From an uncultured Collinsella sp. (lineage in GTDB: Bacteria > Actinomycetota > Coriobacteriia > Coriobacteriales > Coriobacteriaceae), in NCBI GenBank assembly GCA_900541235.1, contig UQIW01000007.1:1-64000 (forward strand): DNA of 64,000 bases, in the 5' to 3' direction. Position 1 is the stretch's first letter. Each line of letters opens with the position of its first letter. Positions 8,131-16,688 of the stretch are shown piece by piece. The translations under genes were made by a program, and so were the position numbers. Below the pieces are notes generated by a model, which made no database searches, had not been told where the DNA came from, and was given only the letters and a program-made list of their open reading frames with translations.

Positions 8131-9249
8131 GTGCGAAACATCGCATCGCGGGACGAGTATGTGCCGCAGCATGGCAGCAGATATAAGACGAAGGACACGT
8201 CTTCGCGTGGCCTTGCCGACACTCGCATCCGCGTGAGGAAGATTGCCGCCATTGGGATGCTAACGTCGGCGGTTATTATCCTCGGAATTACCGCCAAAAC
8301 CTACGCGTCGGAGCGAATGGCACACTCAGATGCGTCAACGGTACAGACGCAAAACGAGAAGGTTTCAAAGTCCAAAGCGTCGGCAGATCAAGCTCTGTCG
8401 ACGGCAGATCTCAAGACGAGACTTTCGAAGGCGGACTTCAACGATATCCCTTCGGGTGATACCGTTCGGACCTTCTCGTTGGTGGATAACAAGACTCCTG
8501 CCTTGGAGGATGAGAGCCTTGCCTCGCTTCAGGATGCCCTGTGTCGGGCGCAGGAGCTGGGCGATGTGGGTGTAGTGTTCTACGACCTATCGAGCGGTAG
8601 GGGCGTGACGTATAACGCCGATGTCGAGGTGTATGGAGCGAGCAGCTACAAAGCGCTGTATGCGCTCTATATTTGCGAGACGTTGGTCGAATCGGGGCAG
8701 GTGTCGCTCGATGGGCCTTTAGCCACGTATGGTGGTTACAGCATGGGCTGGCAGACAGTGCGTGATCTTATCGAGGCCGCGGTCGTCAACTCGGACAACG
8801 GTTCGTTTATCGCGTTACGCGCGGCGTTTGACCATGATGGCTATGAGGATTGGATTGCCAATCTGGGTGTTGATGACGAAACGGCACTGGATCCGATGAG
8901 TGATTTTCCGACCTACTGCCCGCGCACTTCTGCGAGGTTATGGCGTGAGATGAGCGAGTATCTGAGCATGGATACCGAGACTTCACAGTGGTTGTCGGGC
9001 CTTCTGGCATCAACATCGCGCTCGTTTATTCGCGATGGCATTGCGGACGAGCAGGTTTTGGTGCGCAACAAGGCAGGCTGGATTAGCGAGGATGGTTACT
9101 ATTCGACATGCGATGCAGGCCTCATCGACATCGATGGCCGTACCTATGTCATGAGCGTCATGACATCGATGCCATGGAGTGACCGTTCGAGCGAGGTTAC
9201 GGCCGCGATTGCAAAGGCTCTGTTTGATACGCGAGCTGCACTGGCTTAG
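8131..9249 (+). CDS. Membrane-anchored serine hydrolase, class A beta-lactamase fold
   Basis: A 372-residue extracytoplasmic protein with one membrane helix (about 38-55) and a low-complexity linker to residue 120, then a penicillin-recognising fold. SSYK (171-174) fits SxxK, SDN (221-223) fits SxN, but the third motif reads NKAG (313-316) where KTG or KSG is expected. The usual omega-loop glutamate motif of class A beta-lactamases is not evident, so it may be a peptidoglycan-acting or regulatory hydrolase and not a true beta-lactamase. GTG start with AGGAGA at 8121-8126. It appears monocistronic. Confidence 0.75.
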   Translation: MRNIASRDEYVPQHGSRYKTKDTSSRGLADTRIRVRKIAAIGMLTSAVIILGITAKTYASERMAHSDASTVQTQNEKVSKSKASADQALSTADLKTRLSKADFNDIPSGDTVRTFSLVDNKTPALEDESLASLQDALCRAQELGDVGVVFYDLSSGRGVTYNADVEVYGASSYKALYALYICETLVESGQVSLDGPLATYGGYSMGWQTVRDLIEAAVVNSDNGSFIALRAAFDHDGYEDWIANLGVDDETALDPMSDFPTYCPRTSARLWREMSEYLSMDTETSQWLSGLLASTSRSFIRDGIADEQVLVRNKAGWISEDGYYSTCDAGLIDIDGRTYVMSVMTSMPWSDRSSEVTAAIAKALFDTRAALA

Positions 9250-9327
9250 CGTGTTCGTTTGGCGAGGTCAAACAAAATGCTGGTACCATACCTTGGTTGA
9301 GAATTTCGTATAGGTTTGGGGAATGGT

Positions 9328-10068
9328 ATGGCTACCATCGCGATTATCGGTGCGCTCGAAAAAGAGATCATGCAGATTAAGGAAGAGCTGAGCGACGTTT
9401 GCGAGGTACGGGAGGCAGGCTTGACCGTTGTGAGCGGTGAGCTCGACGGCCTGACAGTTGTCGCCACAATTGCGGGCATGGGCACGGTGAACGCTGCCGC
9501 TGCAACACAGCACCTCATTAGCAAGTATGCTCCGCAAGCTGTTGTGTTTTCGGGCATTGCGGGCGGTTTGAACCCCAAGCTCCATATCGACGACGTGGTC
9601 ATTGGCAAACGCCTGCGCTATCTGGATACCGATACCGCGCTTATCGCCGAGTCCGCACCGGGGCTCGAGGAGTTTGGCTCGACGCCCGCGCTGGTCGATA
9701 TTGCCGTCGACGTGCTTACTGAGCGTGGGTTTGTTGACGCTTCGACAAATGCAGTCGCTTCGAACGAGGGCACCAAGCAGTTCCTGGTCGGCACGATTGC
9801 CACGGGTAACCGCTTTGTGACGGGCGCCACCATGCGCAACGACGCTATCGAGGCGACGCATGCCGATTGTGTCGGCATGGAGGGCGCGGCAATTGCCCAT
9901 GTCGCAACCAAAAATGGTGTCGATTGCCTGGTGTTGCGCGCTATCAGCGATAATTGTGACGAGGCGTACGATGCAATTTGCGAGCGCGAGTTCGATCTGT
10001 TCGAGTACGCGCGTGTCGCAAGTGACATCACGCTCGATATCGTCCGCCGCATTGCCGCTGCGCAATAG
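9328..10068 (+). CDS. mtnN: 5'-methylthioadenosine/S-adenosylhomocysteine nucleosidase
   Basis: A 246-residue nucleosidase that cleaves adenine from methylthioadenosine and S-adenosylhomocysteine, recycling the by-products of SAM chemistry. The N-terminal IAIIGALEKEI carries the catalytic glutamate, GMEGAAIAHVA the substrate-binding Met-Glu, and AISDNCDE the catalytic aspartate. The start at 9328 is supported by GGGGA at 9318-9322. It is closely followed by engB. Confidence 0.93.
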   Translation: MATIAIIGALEKEIMQIKEELSDVCEVREAGLTVVSGELDGLTVVATIAGMGTVNAAAATQHLISKYAPQAVVFSGIAGGLNPKLHIDDVVIGKRLRYLDTDTALIAESAPGLEEFGSTPALVDIAVDVLTERGFVDASTNAVASNEGTKQFLVGTIATGNRFVTGATMRNDAIEATHADCVGMEGAAIAHVATKNGVDCLVLRAISDNCDEAYDAICEREFDLFEYARVASDITLDIVRRIAAAQ

Positions 10069-10106
10069 CGCGTCTATTTGTAAGAACCTACGACCAAGGA
10101 GTGTCC

Positions 10107-10697
10107 ATGGCCGATTCAATTAACTACCAGCTTGCCAAGTTCGTTGCCAGCTATGGCAAGGTTTCGCAGATTCCCGAGTCCACCTGCCCCGAGGTGAGCT
10201 TCGTCGGCCGCTCCAACGTGGGCAAGTCGTCGATTATGAACAAGCTCTTTGGCCGCAAGAACCTCGTCAAGGTTTCGAGCACGCCGGGCAAGACGAGCAA
10301 CATCAACTTCTTCGAGGTCGACGACGTGCACTTCGTCGACCTGCCGGGCTATGGTTTCGCCCGTCGTTCCAAGGCCGAGCGTGATCGTTGGGCAGAACTT
10401 ATCGGCGACTTCTTTGACTCCGAGCGCAGCTTTAACCTGGTCGTATCGCTGGTGGATATTCGTCACGACCCCAGTAAGCTCGACCATGACATGATCGACT
10501 ACCTGCAGGGCAACGAGTTCAACTTTATCGTCTGCCTCACCAAGGCCGACAAGCTCAGCCGCACCCAACAGGCCCGCCAGGCAGCAGCCATCAAAAAGCA
10601 GCTCAACGTCCCTGCCGAGAACGTAATCATTACGAGCTCCCAAACCGGTGTGGGCATCGACGAACTCAAAAAGCGCATCGCCGAAGCCTGCCTCTAA
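10107..10697 (+). CDS. engB: Ribosome biogenesis GTPase EngB/YsxC
   Basis: A 196-residue TRAFAC GTPase needed for large ribosomal subunit assembly. G1 is GRSNVGKSS (34-42), the switch II region DLPGYG (79-84), and G4 is TKAD. AAGGAG at 10096-10101 fixes ATG 10107. It lies 38 bases behind mtnN and is probably cotranscribed. The large palindrome that follows could end its transcript. Confidence 0.93.
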   Translation: MADSINYQLAKFVASYGKVSQIPESTCPEVSFVGRSNVGKSSIMNKLFGRKNLVKVSSTPGKTSNINFFEVDDVHFVDLPGYGFARRSKAERDRWAELIGDFFDSERSFNLVVSLVDIRHDPSKLDHDMIDYLQGNEFNFIVCLTKADKLSRTQQARQAAAIKKQLNVPAENVIITSSQTGVGIDELKKRIAEACL

Positions 10698-10728
10698 TCG
10701 GGCTGCAACCCCTCAAAAGCTCTCATCT

Positions 10729-10775
10729 ATATCACCTCAGTGATAGTTATTGGTAAACTATCACTGAGGTGATAT
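10729..10775 (+). promoter_or_regulatory. Twin operator palindrome before the DUF3990/XRE pair
   Basis: A perfect 20-bp inverted repeat (10729-10748 and 10756-10775, 7-base loop) followed by T residues. Each arm is itself a dyad TATCAC-N4-GTGATA (10730-10745 and 10759-10774), so it forms two operator sites about three helical turns apart. This fits autoregulation by the XRE protein, and the structure may also terminate the engB transcript. Confidence 0.65.
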
Positions 10776-10791
10776 TTTTTAGGAGGTCGAT

Positions 10792-11475
10792 ATGGAGCTT
10801 TGGCACGGGTCGGACGTTGTTGTCGATCATCCATCATTGGATAAATGCAGGCAATTCAATGACTATGGGCGCGGGTTTTATTGCACACCGCATGAGGAAA
10901 TGGCAATGGAGTGGGCATGTCGAACCGAGTCTGATGGCATTGCCAATCGATATGAGCTTGATTTAGATGGCCTTGCGATTTTGGATTTGGAATCAGGTGA
11001 GTTCTCGATTCTCAACTGGCTTGCAATTCTGGCGAATAACAGAGAGTTCAATGTTTCAACGCCAGTAGCACGCGAGGGGCTTCGTTATCTGCTGGATAAC
11101 TGCCTGATTGATATTTCTCCCTATGACGTTATTCGAGGCTATCGTGCAGACGATTCCTATTTCTCGTTTGCAAGACAGTTTGTCAACGGCATGATCTCGC
11201 TCAGACAATTGCAGCGCATTATGTTTTTGGGGGATTTGGGCATTCAATATGCGCTTATGAGTGAGCGTGCGTTCTCGGCGATTAAGTTCCGCGATTGGAA
11301 GCAGGCTTCGGGAGCTGAGTTTTATCCCAAACGATTTGAGCGAGAACAGAACGCTCGACGAAAGTACCTGGATACGGTAAACGGATTTGACTCTGATGGT
11401 GTCGACATTAGGGATTTGATGGCAGGGAGGGTTGATTTAAATGATCCAAGAGTTAACGGATTGTGGGCCGAGTAG
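10792..11475 (+). CDS. DUF3990 protein, probable ADP-ribosyltransferase-like toxin
   Basis: 227 residues. The N terminus ELWHGSDVVVDHP and NDYGRGFYCTPHEEMAMEWA fits DUF3990, a family with a predicted ADP-ribosyltransferase-like core (an H...Y...E arrangement; H5 and Y30 are candidates). AGGAGG at 10781-10786 precedes ATG 10792. The gene overlaps the next one by 35 bases and is AT-richer than its neighbours, which suggests lateral transfer. In this position it would be the toxin of a two-gene module with the XRE protein as antitoxin. Toxicity is inferred from family and context only. Confidence 0.6.
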   Translation: MELWHGSDVVVDHPSLDKCRQFNDYGRGFYCTPHEEMAMEWACRTESDGIANRYELDLDGLAILDLESGEFSILNWLAILANNREFNVSTPVAREGLRYLLDNCLIDISPYDVIRGYRADDSYFSFARQFVNGMISLRQLQRIMFLGDLGIQYALMSERAFSAIKFRDWKQASGAEFYPKRFEREQNARRKYLDTVNGFDSDGVDIRDLMAGRVDLNDPRVNGLWAE

Positions 11476-12139
11476 GACATACCCCGTCTACTACCTCGAG
11501 GATGCAATGAACAACCTCGGCGACTGCTTTGACTATGCCGTTAACGATTATGGGGCAGAAGGATCGGAAGTTGCTGAACTCTTTTGCCTGAGCGGCGTGG
11601 CCCGCGAGTTCGAACGCGGCAACGCATGGGTAGTGTCGGGAAAATCGGGCGTTGAGCTGTTCGCGCTCATTGCCGAAAGGTCCGGCTATCAATCAAGGCC
11701 GATGCCAAATCGAACCTACCGATTCGAAAAGACACCGGAATATTGGACAGGCTGGATATTGGCATACCTGCAGTGGCGCCTAGGAGAGTCTTTCGAAGAT
11801 TTGCTGCATGTCGTTCCATTCGATGTGCTACGCAGTCTGTACTACCCCTGGCACGAAGCCTCGGAGGAACGCGTGGCTCGCCTCGTCTGCGATATGGCGA
11901 AAAAAGCGTCCAGGCAAACCAAACTTGCGTTAGCAAGAAAGAGGCTCAAGAAAACCCAACAAGATCTGGCATACGAATCGGGTGTGTCACTCCGCTCAAT
12001 CCAAATGTACGAGCAGCGTCAGAGAAACATCAATGAAGCCTCGGTAACAAGCGTACGAGCCATAGCAAAAGCCCTCCACTGCAACATCGAGGACCTCCTA
12101 GAACCAGTCTTCGAATACAAAGAAACCAGCGCAGCGTAA
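11441..12139 (+). CDS. XRE-type antitoxin-like regulator with N-terminal extension
   Basis: A 232-residue protein whose last third is a helix-turn-helix of the XRE/Cro type (RLKKTQQDLAYESGVSLRSIQMYEQ, then a second helical part ending in NIEDLLEP). The first 150 residues do not match a family I recognise and may bind and neutralise the DUF3990 partner. GGGAGG at 11425-11430 precedes ATG 11441, inside the end of the upstream gene, indicating translational coupling. It likely binds the twin palindrome before the pair. Confidence 0.65.
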   Translation: MIQELTDCGPSRTYPVYYLEDAMNNLGDCFDYAVNDYGAEGSEVAELFCLSGVAREFERGNAWVVSGKSGVELFALIAERSGYQSRPMPNRTYRFEKTPEYWTGWILAYLQWRLGESFEDLLHVVPFDVLRSLYYPWHEASEERVARLVCDMAKKASRQTKLALARKRLKKTQQDLAYESGVSLRSIQMYEQRQRNINEASVTSVRAIAKALHCNIEDLLEPVFEYKETSAA

Positions 12140-12245
12140 ACCAAGCGCACAGGCGAAGCCTGTCACTAGTAAGTGCCCCTACCTAGCAAGAGCCCCTACC
12201 AATAAAAAGCAACTATCAGCCCGGCGACTTTCCAAAGCGTAGGTC

Positions 12246-12428
12246 CCTGTAGCCGCCGTCAGCGAAGCTAACGTAGGGGAGGCCAGGGGCTTTGCCCCCA
12301 AATCTTTCCGCAGGACGGCAGGACCCCCGCCGCACGAAGTGCGCAGCGGGGGTCCTGCCATGTCCGAGGACGATTTGGGGGCAAAGCCCCTGGCCTCCCC
12401 GGCGAGTATACGGGACGGCGACTACAGG
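12246..12428 (-). repeat. Giant nested hairpin element, copy 1 (3' of thrB)
   Basis: In the thrB sense there is an outer 15-bp stem (12414-12428 with 12246-12260) that contains the last codon and stop of thrB, an internal loop, a perfect 29-bp stem (12372-12400 with 12276-12304), a second internal loop with GTCCTCGGACAT opposite GTCCTGCGGAAA, a 14-bp stem (12346-12359 with 12317-12330), and a short CGCAC/GTGCG cap. A second copy follows pfkA. It carries no U tract and no coding capacity. Confidence 0.85.
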
Positions 12429-13303
12429 TATTCGATCTGGGCGCCTTCCGTGTCGCACGTCAGAATATGCGTGTCACACTTGGGGAACTGCTCGCGCAGC
12501 TTGACCTGCAGGAACTTCGCCACGATGGTGTCGTCAGTCACGGCCATGAGGGTCGAGCCGGAGCCACTGATCCAGATGGTCTTGGCGCCTCCGTTAAGGC
12601 AGGTGTCGCGCACGGCGTTGTAGTCGGGGATGAGGCGGCGGCGATAGGGCTCCTGGATGCGGTCGTCGTTGGCAGCGGCAATCAGGTCAAGGTCACCAGT
12701 CTCCAGGCCGCGCGTCATGCCGGCGATGCGGCCCATTTGCCATACGGCGGTGGAGAGTGGAATCTCCTGTGGCACAACCTTGCGGGCCTCGCTCGTATGC
12801 ACCTCGTAGGGCGGAATCACGGTAATAAAACGCAAGCGATCGCTCACCTCATAGCGCAGGCACTGGGGGAGCGAATCAGTCGGCGTAAAGGAGCAGACGG
12901 CGCCGCCCAGGATGGCGGGGGCGACGTTATCGGGATGGCCCTCGACCTCGGTGGCGATGCGGACGAGTTCGGCGCGGTCGACGGTGTGGCCTGTCAGCGC
13001 GGCGGCAGCCATGATGCCGGCGACGACGCAGGTGGAGCTGGAACCCAGGCCGCGGGCGACGGGCACGTCGGTCTGAATGTCGATGGCAACGGGAAAAGCC
13101 GGCTCGCCCCATGCGGCCAGCGCATCGACAAAGCTGACGTAAACCAGGTTGTTCTCGTTTTGGAACTCTTCGGGGCAGCCCGTGATGGTGAGCTTGTCGG
13201 CGCGCTCGAAGGTGAAGTGCGAGTAGAGGCTGACGGCCATGCCGAGGGTGTCGTAGCCGATGCCTAGGTTGGCGCTGGTTGCTGGGACGGTGATTTTGAT
13301 CAT
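12422..13303 (-). CDS. thrB: Homoserine kinase
   Basis: A GHMP kinase of 293 residues that phosphorylates homoserine for threonine synthesis. The N-terminal TVPATSANLGIGYDTLGMAV and the phosphate-binding loop PVARGLGSSSTCVVAG (81-96) are diagnostic. AAGGAGG upstream and the family's usual N terminus place the start at 13303; the open frame continues upstream but into a palindrome. It lies downstream of thrC in the same orientation, separated by a terminator and a long inverted repeat, so it may have its own promoter. The stop codon is inside the outer stem of a giant hairpin. Confidence 0.93.
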   Translation of the reverse strand: MIKITVPATSANLGIGYDTLGMAVSLYSHFTFERADKLTITGCPEEFQNENNLVYVSFVDALAAWGEPAFPVAIDIQTDVPVARGLGSSSTCVVAGIMAAAALTGHTVDRAELVRIATEVEGHPDNVAPAILGGAVCSFTPTDSLPQCLRYEVSDRLRFITVIPPYEVHTSEARKVVPQEIPLSTAVWQMGRIAGMTRGLETGDLDLIAAANDDRIQEPYRRRLIPDYNAVRDTCLNGGAKTIWISGSGSTLMAVTDDTIVAKFLQVKLREQFPKCDTHILTCDTEGAQIEYL

Positions 13304-13317
13304 GTGGGTCCTCCTTG

Positions 13318-13429
13318 GCGGGTCTGACCGTTTAGTTCGCTGCTCGGGCAGTCCTGGCTCGCTCGGAAAGCACATTAAGTGCTTTCCGGCTCGTGCGGAA
13401 CTCGCGACGAACTAAACGGCCAGACCCGC
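13318..13429. repeat. Long inverted repeat between thrC and thrB
   Basis: 22-bp arms (13318-13339 with 13408-13429, one G-T position) enclose a second stem (13365-13373 with 13379-13387). It ends next to the thrB ribosome-binding site. Sequence is unrelated to the thrB/pfkA 3' elements, but the layered layout is similar. Confidence 0.8.
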
Positions 13430-13472
13430 TCGCATGCTCGTCATCATCCCGAAAGCTAAATAAAAAGAAGGT

Positions 13473-13492
13473 GCGCCGGCTTGCGCCGGCGC
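13473..13492 (-). terminator. thrC terminator
   Basis: GCGCCGGC and GCCGGCGC form an 8-bp GC stem with a 4-base loop; on the minus strand it is followed by a T-rich stretch (TTCTTTTTATTT). It lies just after the thrC stop. Confidence 0.85.
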
Positions 13493-13504
13493 TTAATAAG
13501 GGGT

Positions 13505-15022
13505 TTAGTTGGTTGCCATCTTTTTTGCAGCCTGCTCTACGTAGCTGGCCATCTCATCGACGTCGCAGACGTCTTCGAAACGGACGGGTTTGGATTCGAG
13601 TTCGGCGAGCTGGGCTGGGGCGACCGTGTTGGTTGCCTGCTCGAGCACGCGCATGGCCTCAAAGTCGTCCTTGGGAACGTCGAGGCCCAGGGCGTCGCAG
13701 CAGGCGCGCGGGAACTTGTAGGGGCTGGCGGTCGAAAGCAGCACGCGGGCCTTGGCGCCCTCGGCGGGGGCGACCTTTTCAAAGACGTGATAGCCGCAAG
13801 CGGTGTGCGGGTCGATCACATAGCCGTTTGCATCCCAGCAGTTCTTGATAGCAGCGCGGACCTCGTCCTCGCTGGCCCAGCCGCAGCCAAACACACTCTG
13901 GATCTTGGCCAGCAGCTCGGCGGGCACCTCATAGCGACCAGTCTGTGCCAGCTGCTCCATAAGGCCGGCAACGAGTTCGCAGTCGCCATCGGACAGGAAG
14001 TACAGCATGCGCTCCAGGTTAGAGCTGATGAGGATGTCCATCGACGGCGAGATGGTCGTGAAGAACGGACGGTTGCGGTCGTAGACGCCGGTGGTCAGGA
14101 AGTCAGCGAGCACGTTGTTCTTGTCGCTCGCGACGATGAGCTTGGCGACGGGCAGACCCATGCACTTGGCATAGTAGCCGGCCAGGATATCGCCAAAGTT
14201 GCCGGTCGGTACGCAGAACTCCACGGAGTCGCCGGCCTCGATGGCGCCGGCGCGCAGCAGCTGCGCATAGGCGGCAAAGTAGTAGACGACCTGCGGCACC
14301 AGGCGGCCGACGTTGATGGAGTTGGCGCTCGAAAGCACCGTGCCGGCGGCCTCAAGACGCTCGGCAAGCTCCTTATCGGCAAAGATGCGCTTGACGGCAC
14401 TCTGGGCGTCGTCGAAGTTGCCGCGGATGCCGCAGACGGCGACGTTATCGCCCTCCTGTGTGGACATCTGCAGATTCTGCACGCGGCTGACCTTGCCTTC
14501 GGGATAAAAGACGGTGATGCCCGTGCCCGGGGCGTCGGCAAAGCCAGCGAGTGCTGCCTTGCCCGTGTCGCCCGATGTGGCGGTGACAATCATAATGCGC
14601 TCGGCACCGCCGTCCTTGGCGGAAGTGCGGGCCATGAGGCGGGGGAGCATCTGCAAGGCGACGTCCTTGAAGGCGCTTGTGGGGCCGCCAAAGAGCTCCA
14701 TCACATAGGTCTGAGGGGCGTCAGCGCCCGGCGCAGCGTCGAGTTTGACGAGCGGCGTAACCTCTTCACTCGCGAACGTGCCGCGGTATGCCTCGTCGAC
14801 ACACGCCGAAATTTCTTCGGTCGTGTAATCATTCAGTAACATTCCCAACACATCTTGAGCGATTTCAAAGTACGATTTAGCTGCAAGCGAGCTGATATCG
14901 ACCTGCTGGGTGCCGATCTCGTCCGAGACAAACAAACCCCCGTCGGGAGCGATGCCGGTACGGATTGCCACCTTACTTGAGCACGATAAAGTGCGTCCTC
15001 GTGTACTATGATAAGTTCCCAT
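13505..15022 (-). CDS. thrC: Threonine synthase
   Basis: A PLP enzyme of 505 residues that converts O-phosphohomoserine to threonine. The long (class I, E. coli/yeast-like) form: N-terminal STRG, the PLP lysine in GPTSAFKDVA (K119), and TATSGDTGKAA. GAGGAG upstream and the family N terminus MGTYHSTRG place the start at 15022 instead of the longer open frame. It is divergent from lysC, with about 100 bases of shared promoter region. Confidence 0.93.
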   Translation of the reverse strand: MGTYHSTRGRTLSCSSKVAIRTGIAPDGGLFVSDEIGTQQVDISSLAAKSYFEIAQDVLGMLLNDYTTEEISACVDEAYRGTFASEEVTPLVKLDAAPGADAPQTYVMELFGGPTSAFKDVALQMLPRLMARTSAKDGGAERIMIVTATSGDTGKAALAGFADAPGTGITVFYPEGKVSRVQNLQMSTQEGDNVAVCGIRGNFDDAQSAVKRIFADKELAERLEAAGTVLSSANSINVGRLVPQVVYYFAAYAQLLRAGAIEAGDSVEFCVPTGNFGDILAGYYAKCMGLPVAKLIVASDKNNVLADFLTTGVYDRNRPFFTTISPSMDILISSNLERMLYFLSDGDCELVAGLMEQLAQTGRYEVPAELLAKIQSVFGCGWASEDEVRAAIKNCWDANGYVIDPHTACGYHVFEKVAPAEGAKARVLLSTASPYKFPRACCDALGLDVPKDDFEAMRVLEQATNTVAPAQLAELESKPVRFEDVCDVDEMASYVEQAAKKMATN

Positions 15023-15126
15023 ATAACACTGCTCCTCGGATGCCTTGGTCCCAATCGGTGAAACCATGGTATCAGAGCGCGCAAAATAGGTTCGCAGAGG
15101 CTTTTTAGAAAGGTAACCTCCAGCCC

Positions 15127-16515
15127 ATGATTAAGATTGCCAAGTTTGGCGGCTCGTCGGTCGCCGACGCCGAACACTTCAAAAAGATCAAGGCCATCGT
15201 CGACGCCGACCCTGCCCGCCGTTTTGTGGTGGTTTCCGCCTGCGGCCGCCGCTTTAAGGGCGACACCAAGGTGACCGACCTGCTCTATCTGGTCAATGCG
15301 CACGTTAAGTACCACGTGTCGTGTGAGGAGCTGCTCGAGGACATCGGCCAGCGCTATTTTGATATCGCTGATGAGTTGGAGCTCACCTATCCCATCCGTG
15401 AGGAGTTCGCGGCCTTTGCCGAGCGCGCCCGCTCGGGCGGCTACTCCACCGAGGAGCTTGTGAGCCGTGGCGAGTACTTTACCGCTCGCCTGATGGCTGA
15501 GTACCTGGGCCTACCGTTCCTGGACGCCGCGACGGTTGTGGCGTTCCATCACGACGGTACGCTCAGCATGAATCGCACCTCCGAGCTGGTGCAGGAGTAT
15601 GGCCAGCAGGGCGGCTTCGTTATGCCTGGCTTCTACGGCGCGACGCGCGAGGGCCAGATCAAGCTGCTCGATCGAGGCGGTGGCGATATCTCGGGCTCGA
15701 TCTTGGCCAAGTGCCTGGGCGCCGACCTGTACGAGAACTGGACCGACGTCTCGGGCTTCTATTCTGCCGATCCGCGTATTGTTCCCGAGGCTCAGCCCAT
15801 TGCGCGCGTTACCTACGAGGAGCTGCGCGAGCTTTCGTACATGGGCGCAAGCGTCCTGCACGAGGAGGCCGTGTTCCCCGTGCGCGAGGCGGGTATTCCG
15901 CTGGTCATCAAGAACACCAATGCGCCGCAGGACCCCGGTACCATCATTAGCGAGACGGCTGATGAGGGCGAGGCGGAGCCCATCATTACCGGCGTGACCG
16001 GCAAGCGCGGCTTTGTCGCCATCAACGTTGCCCGCGACCGCACCAAGCCCCGCGTTGGCTTTATGCGCCGTGCGCTTTCGGTGTTCGAACGCTATGACGT
16101 TTCCGTCGAGCACATGCCCACCGGTGTCGACCGTTTTGGCGCCGTGGTGCAGGAGCAGGACGTGCACGATTCGCTGTACTCGCTCGTTGGTGACATTCAG
16201 CAGGAGGTCGAGCCGCTCGAGATCGAGGTTGTCGAGGGTCTGGCGCTCATCGCGACCGTCGGCCGTAACCTGCGCGGTCGTGCAGGCATCTCGGGCCACC
16301 TGTTTGGCATGCTTGGCCAGGCCGGCGTGAGCGTGCGCATGATTTCGCAGAGCTGTGACGAGATCAATATCATTATCGGTGTCGAGGAGAAGGACTTCGA
16401 CCTTGCGATTCGGACCATTTACCGTGCCTTCTCCGATGAGAACGGCATTGTGAAGGTCTCCGATCTGGAGGCTCCCGCGCCGGCCGATCCCACCCTGGCC
16501 GCGCTCAAAAAGTAG
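15127..16515 (+). CDS. lysC: Aspartate kinase
   Basis: A monofunctional aspartokinase of 462 residues, the first step of lysine, threonine and methionine synthesis. KFGGSSV at the N terminus and the catalytic domain to about residue 285 are followed by two C-terminal ACT domains, so feedback control by lysine or threonine is expected. The start is preceded by GAAAGG. It is followed by asd, with terminator-like hairpins between, and is divergent from thrC. Homoserine dehydrogenase is not in the window. Confidence 0.93.
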   Translation: MIKIAKFGGSSVADAEHFKKIKAIVDADPARRFVVVSACGRRFKGDTKVTDLLYLVNAHVKYHVSCEELLEDIGQRYFDIADELELTYPIREEFAAFAERARSGGYSTEELVSRGEYFTARLMAEYLGLPFLDAATVVAFHHDGTLSMNRTSELVQEYGQQGGFVMPGFYGATREGQIKLLDRGGGDISGSILAKCLGADLYENWTDVSGFYSADPRIVPEAQPIARVTYEELRELSYMGASVLHEEAVFPVREAGIPLVIKNTNAPQDPGTIISETADEGEAEPIITGVTGKRGFVAINVARDRTKPRVGFMRRALSVFERYDVSVEHMPTGVDRFGAVVQEQDVHDSLYSLVGDIQQEVEPLEIEVVEGLALIATVGRNLRGRAGISGHLFGMLGQAGVSVRMISQSCDEINIIIGVEEKDFDLAIRTIYRAFSDENGIVKVSDLEAPAPADPTLAALKK

Positions 16516-16525
16516 CGACTGCTCG

Positions 16526-16614
16526 GTAGATTTTTGGGTCATGTCTCAAAAATCTACGGCGGGGCGTTTCGTTTCGGTTTCGTTTCGACGGGGCGGGTTT
16601 CGTGTCCGCCCCGT
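16526..16614 (+). terminator. Two hairpins between lysC and asd
   Basis: GTAGATTTTTG (16526-16536) pairs with CAAAAATCTAC (16547-16557). ACGGGGCGG (16588-16596) pairs with CCGCCCCGT (16606-16614), followed by a short T-rich run. The second looks like a terminator; read-through may still couple the two genes. Confidence 0.65.
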
Positions 16615-16688
16615 TCTTGTATACACTGGCAACAATAATCAGCCTGCTCGGCGTGCGGGCAAAAGCCACAACCTTTAAAGGGGGAAGC

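Noticed and set aside
8131..9249. Antibiotic-resistance beta-lactamase
   Set aside because: Third motif is NKAG and the omega-loop glutamate motif was not evident; resistance cannot be claimed.
13481..14839. 452-residue open frame on the plus strand over thrC
   Set aside because: Shadow of threonine synthase; starts in its terminator.
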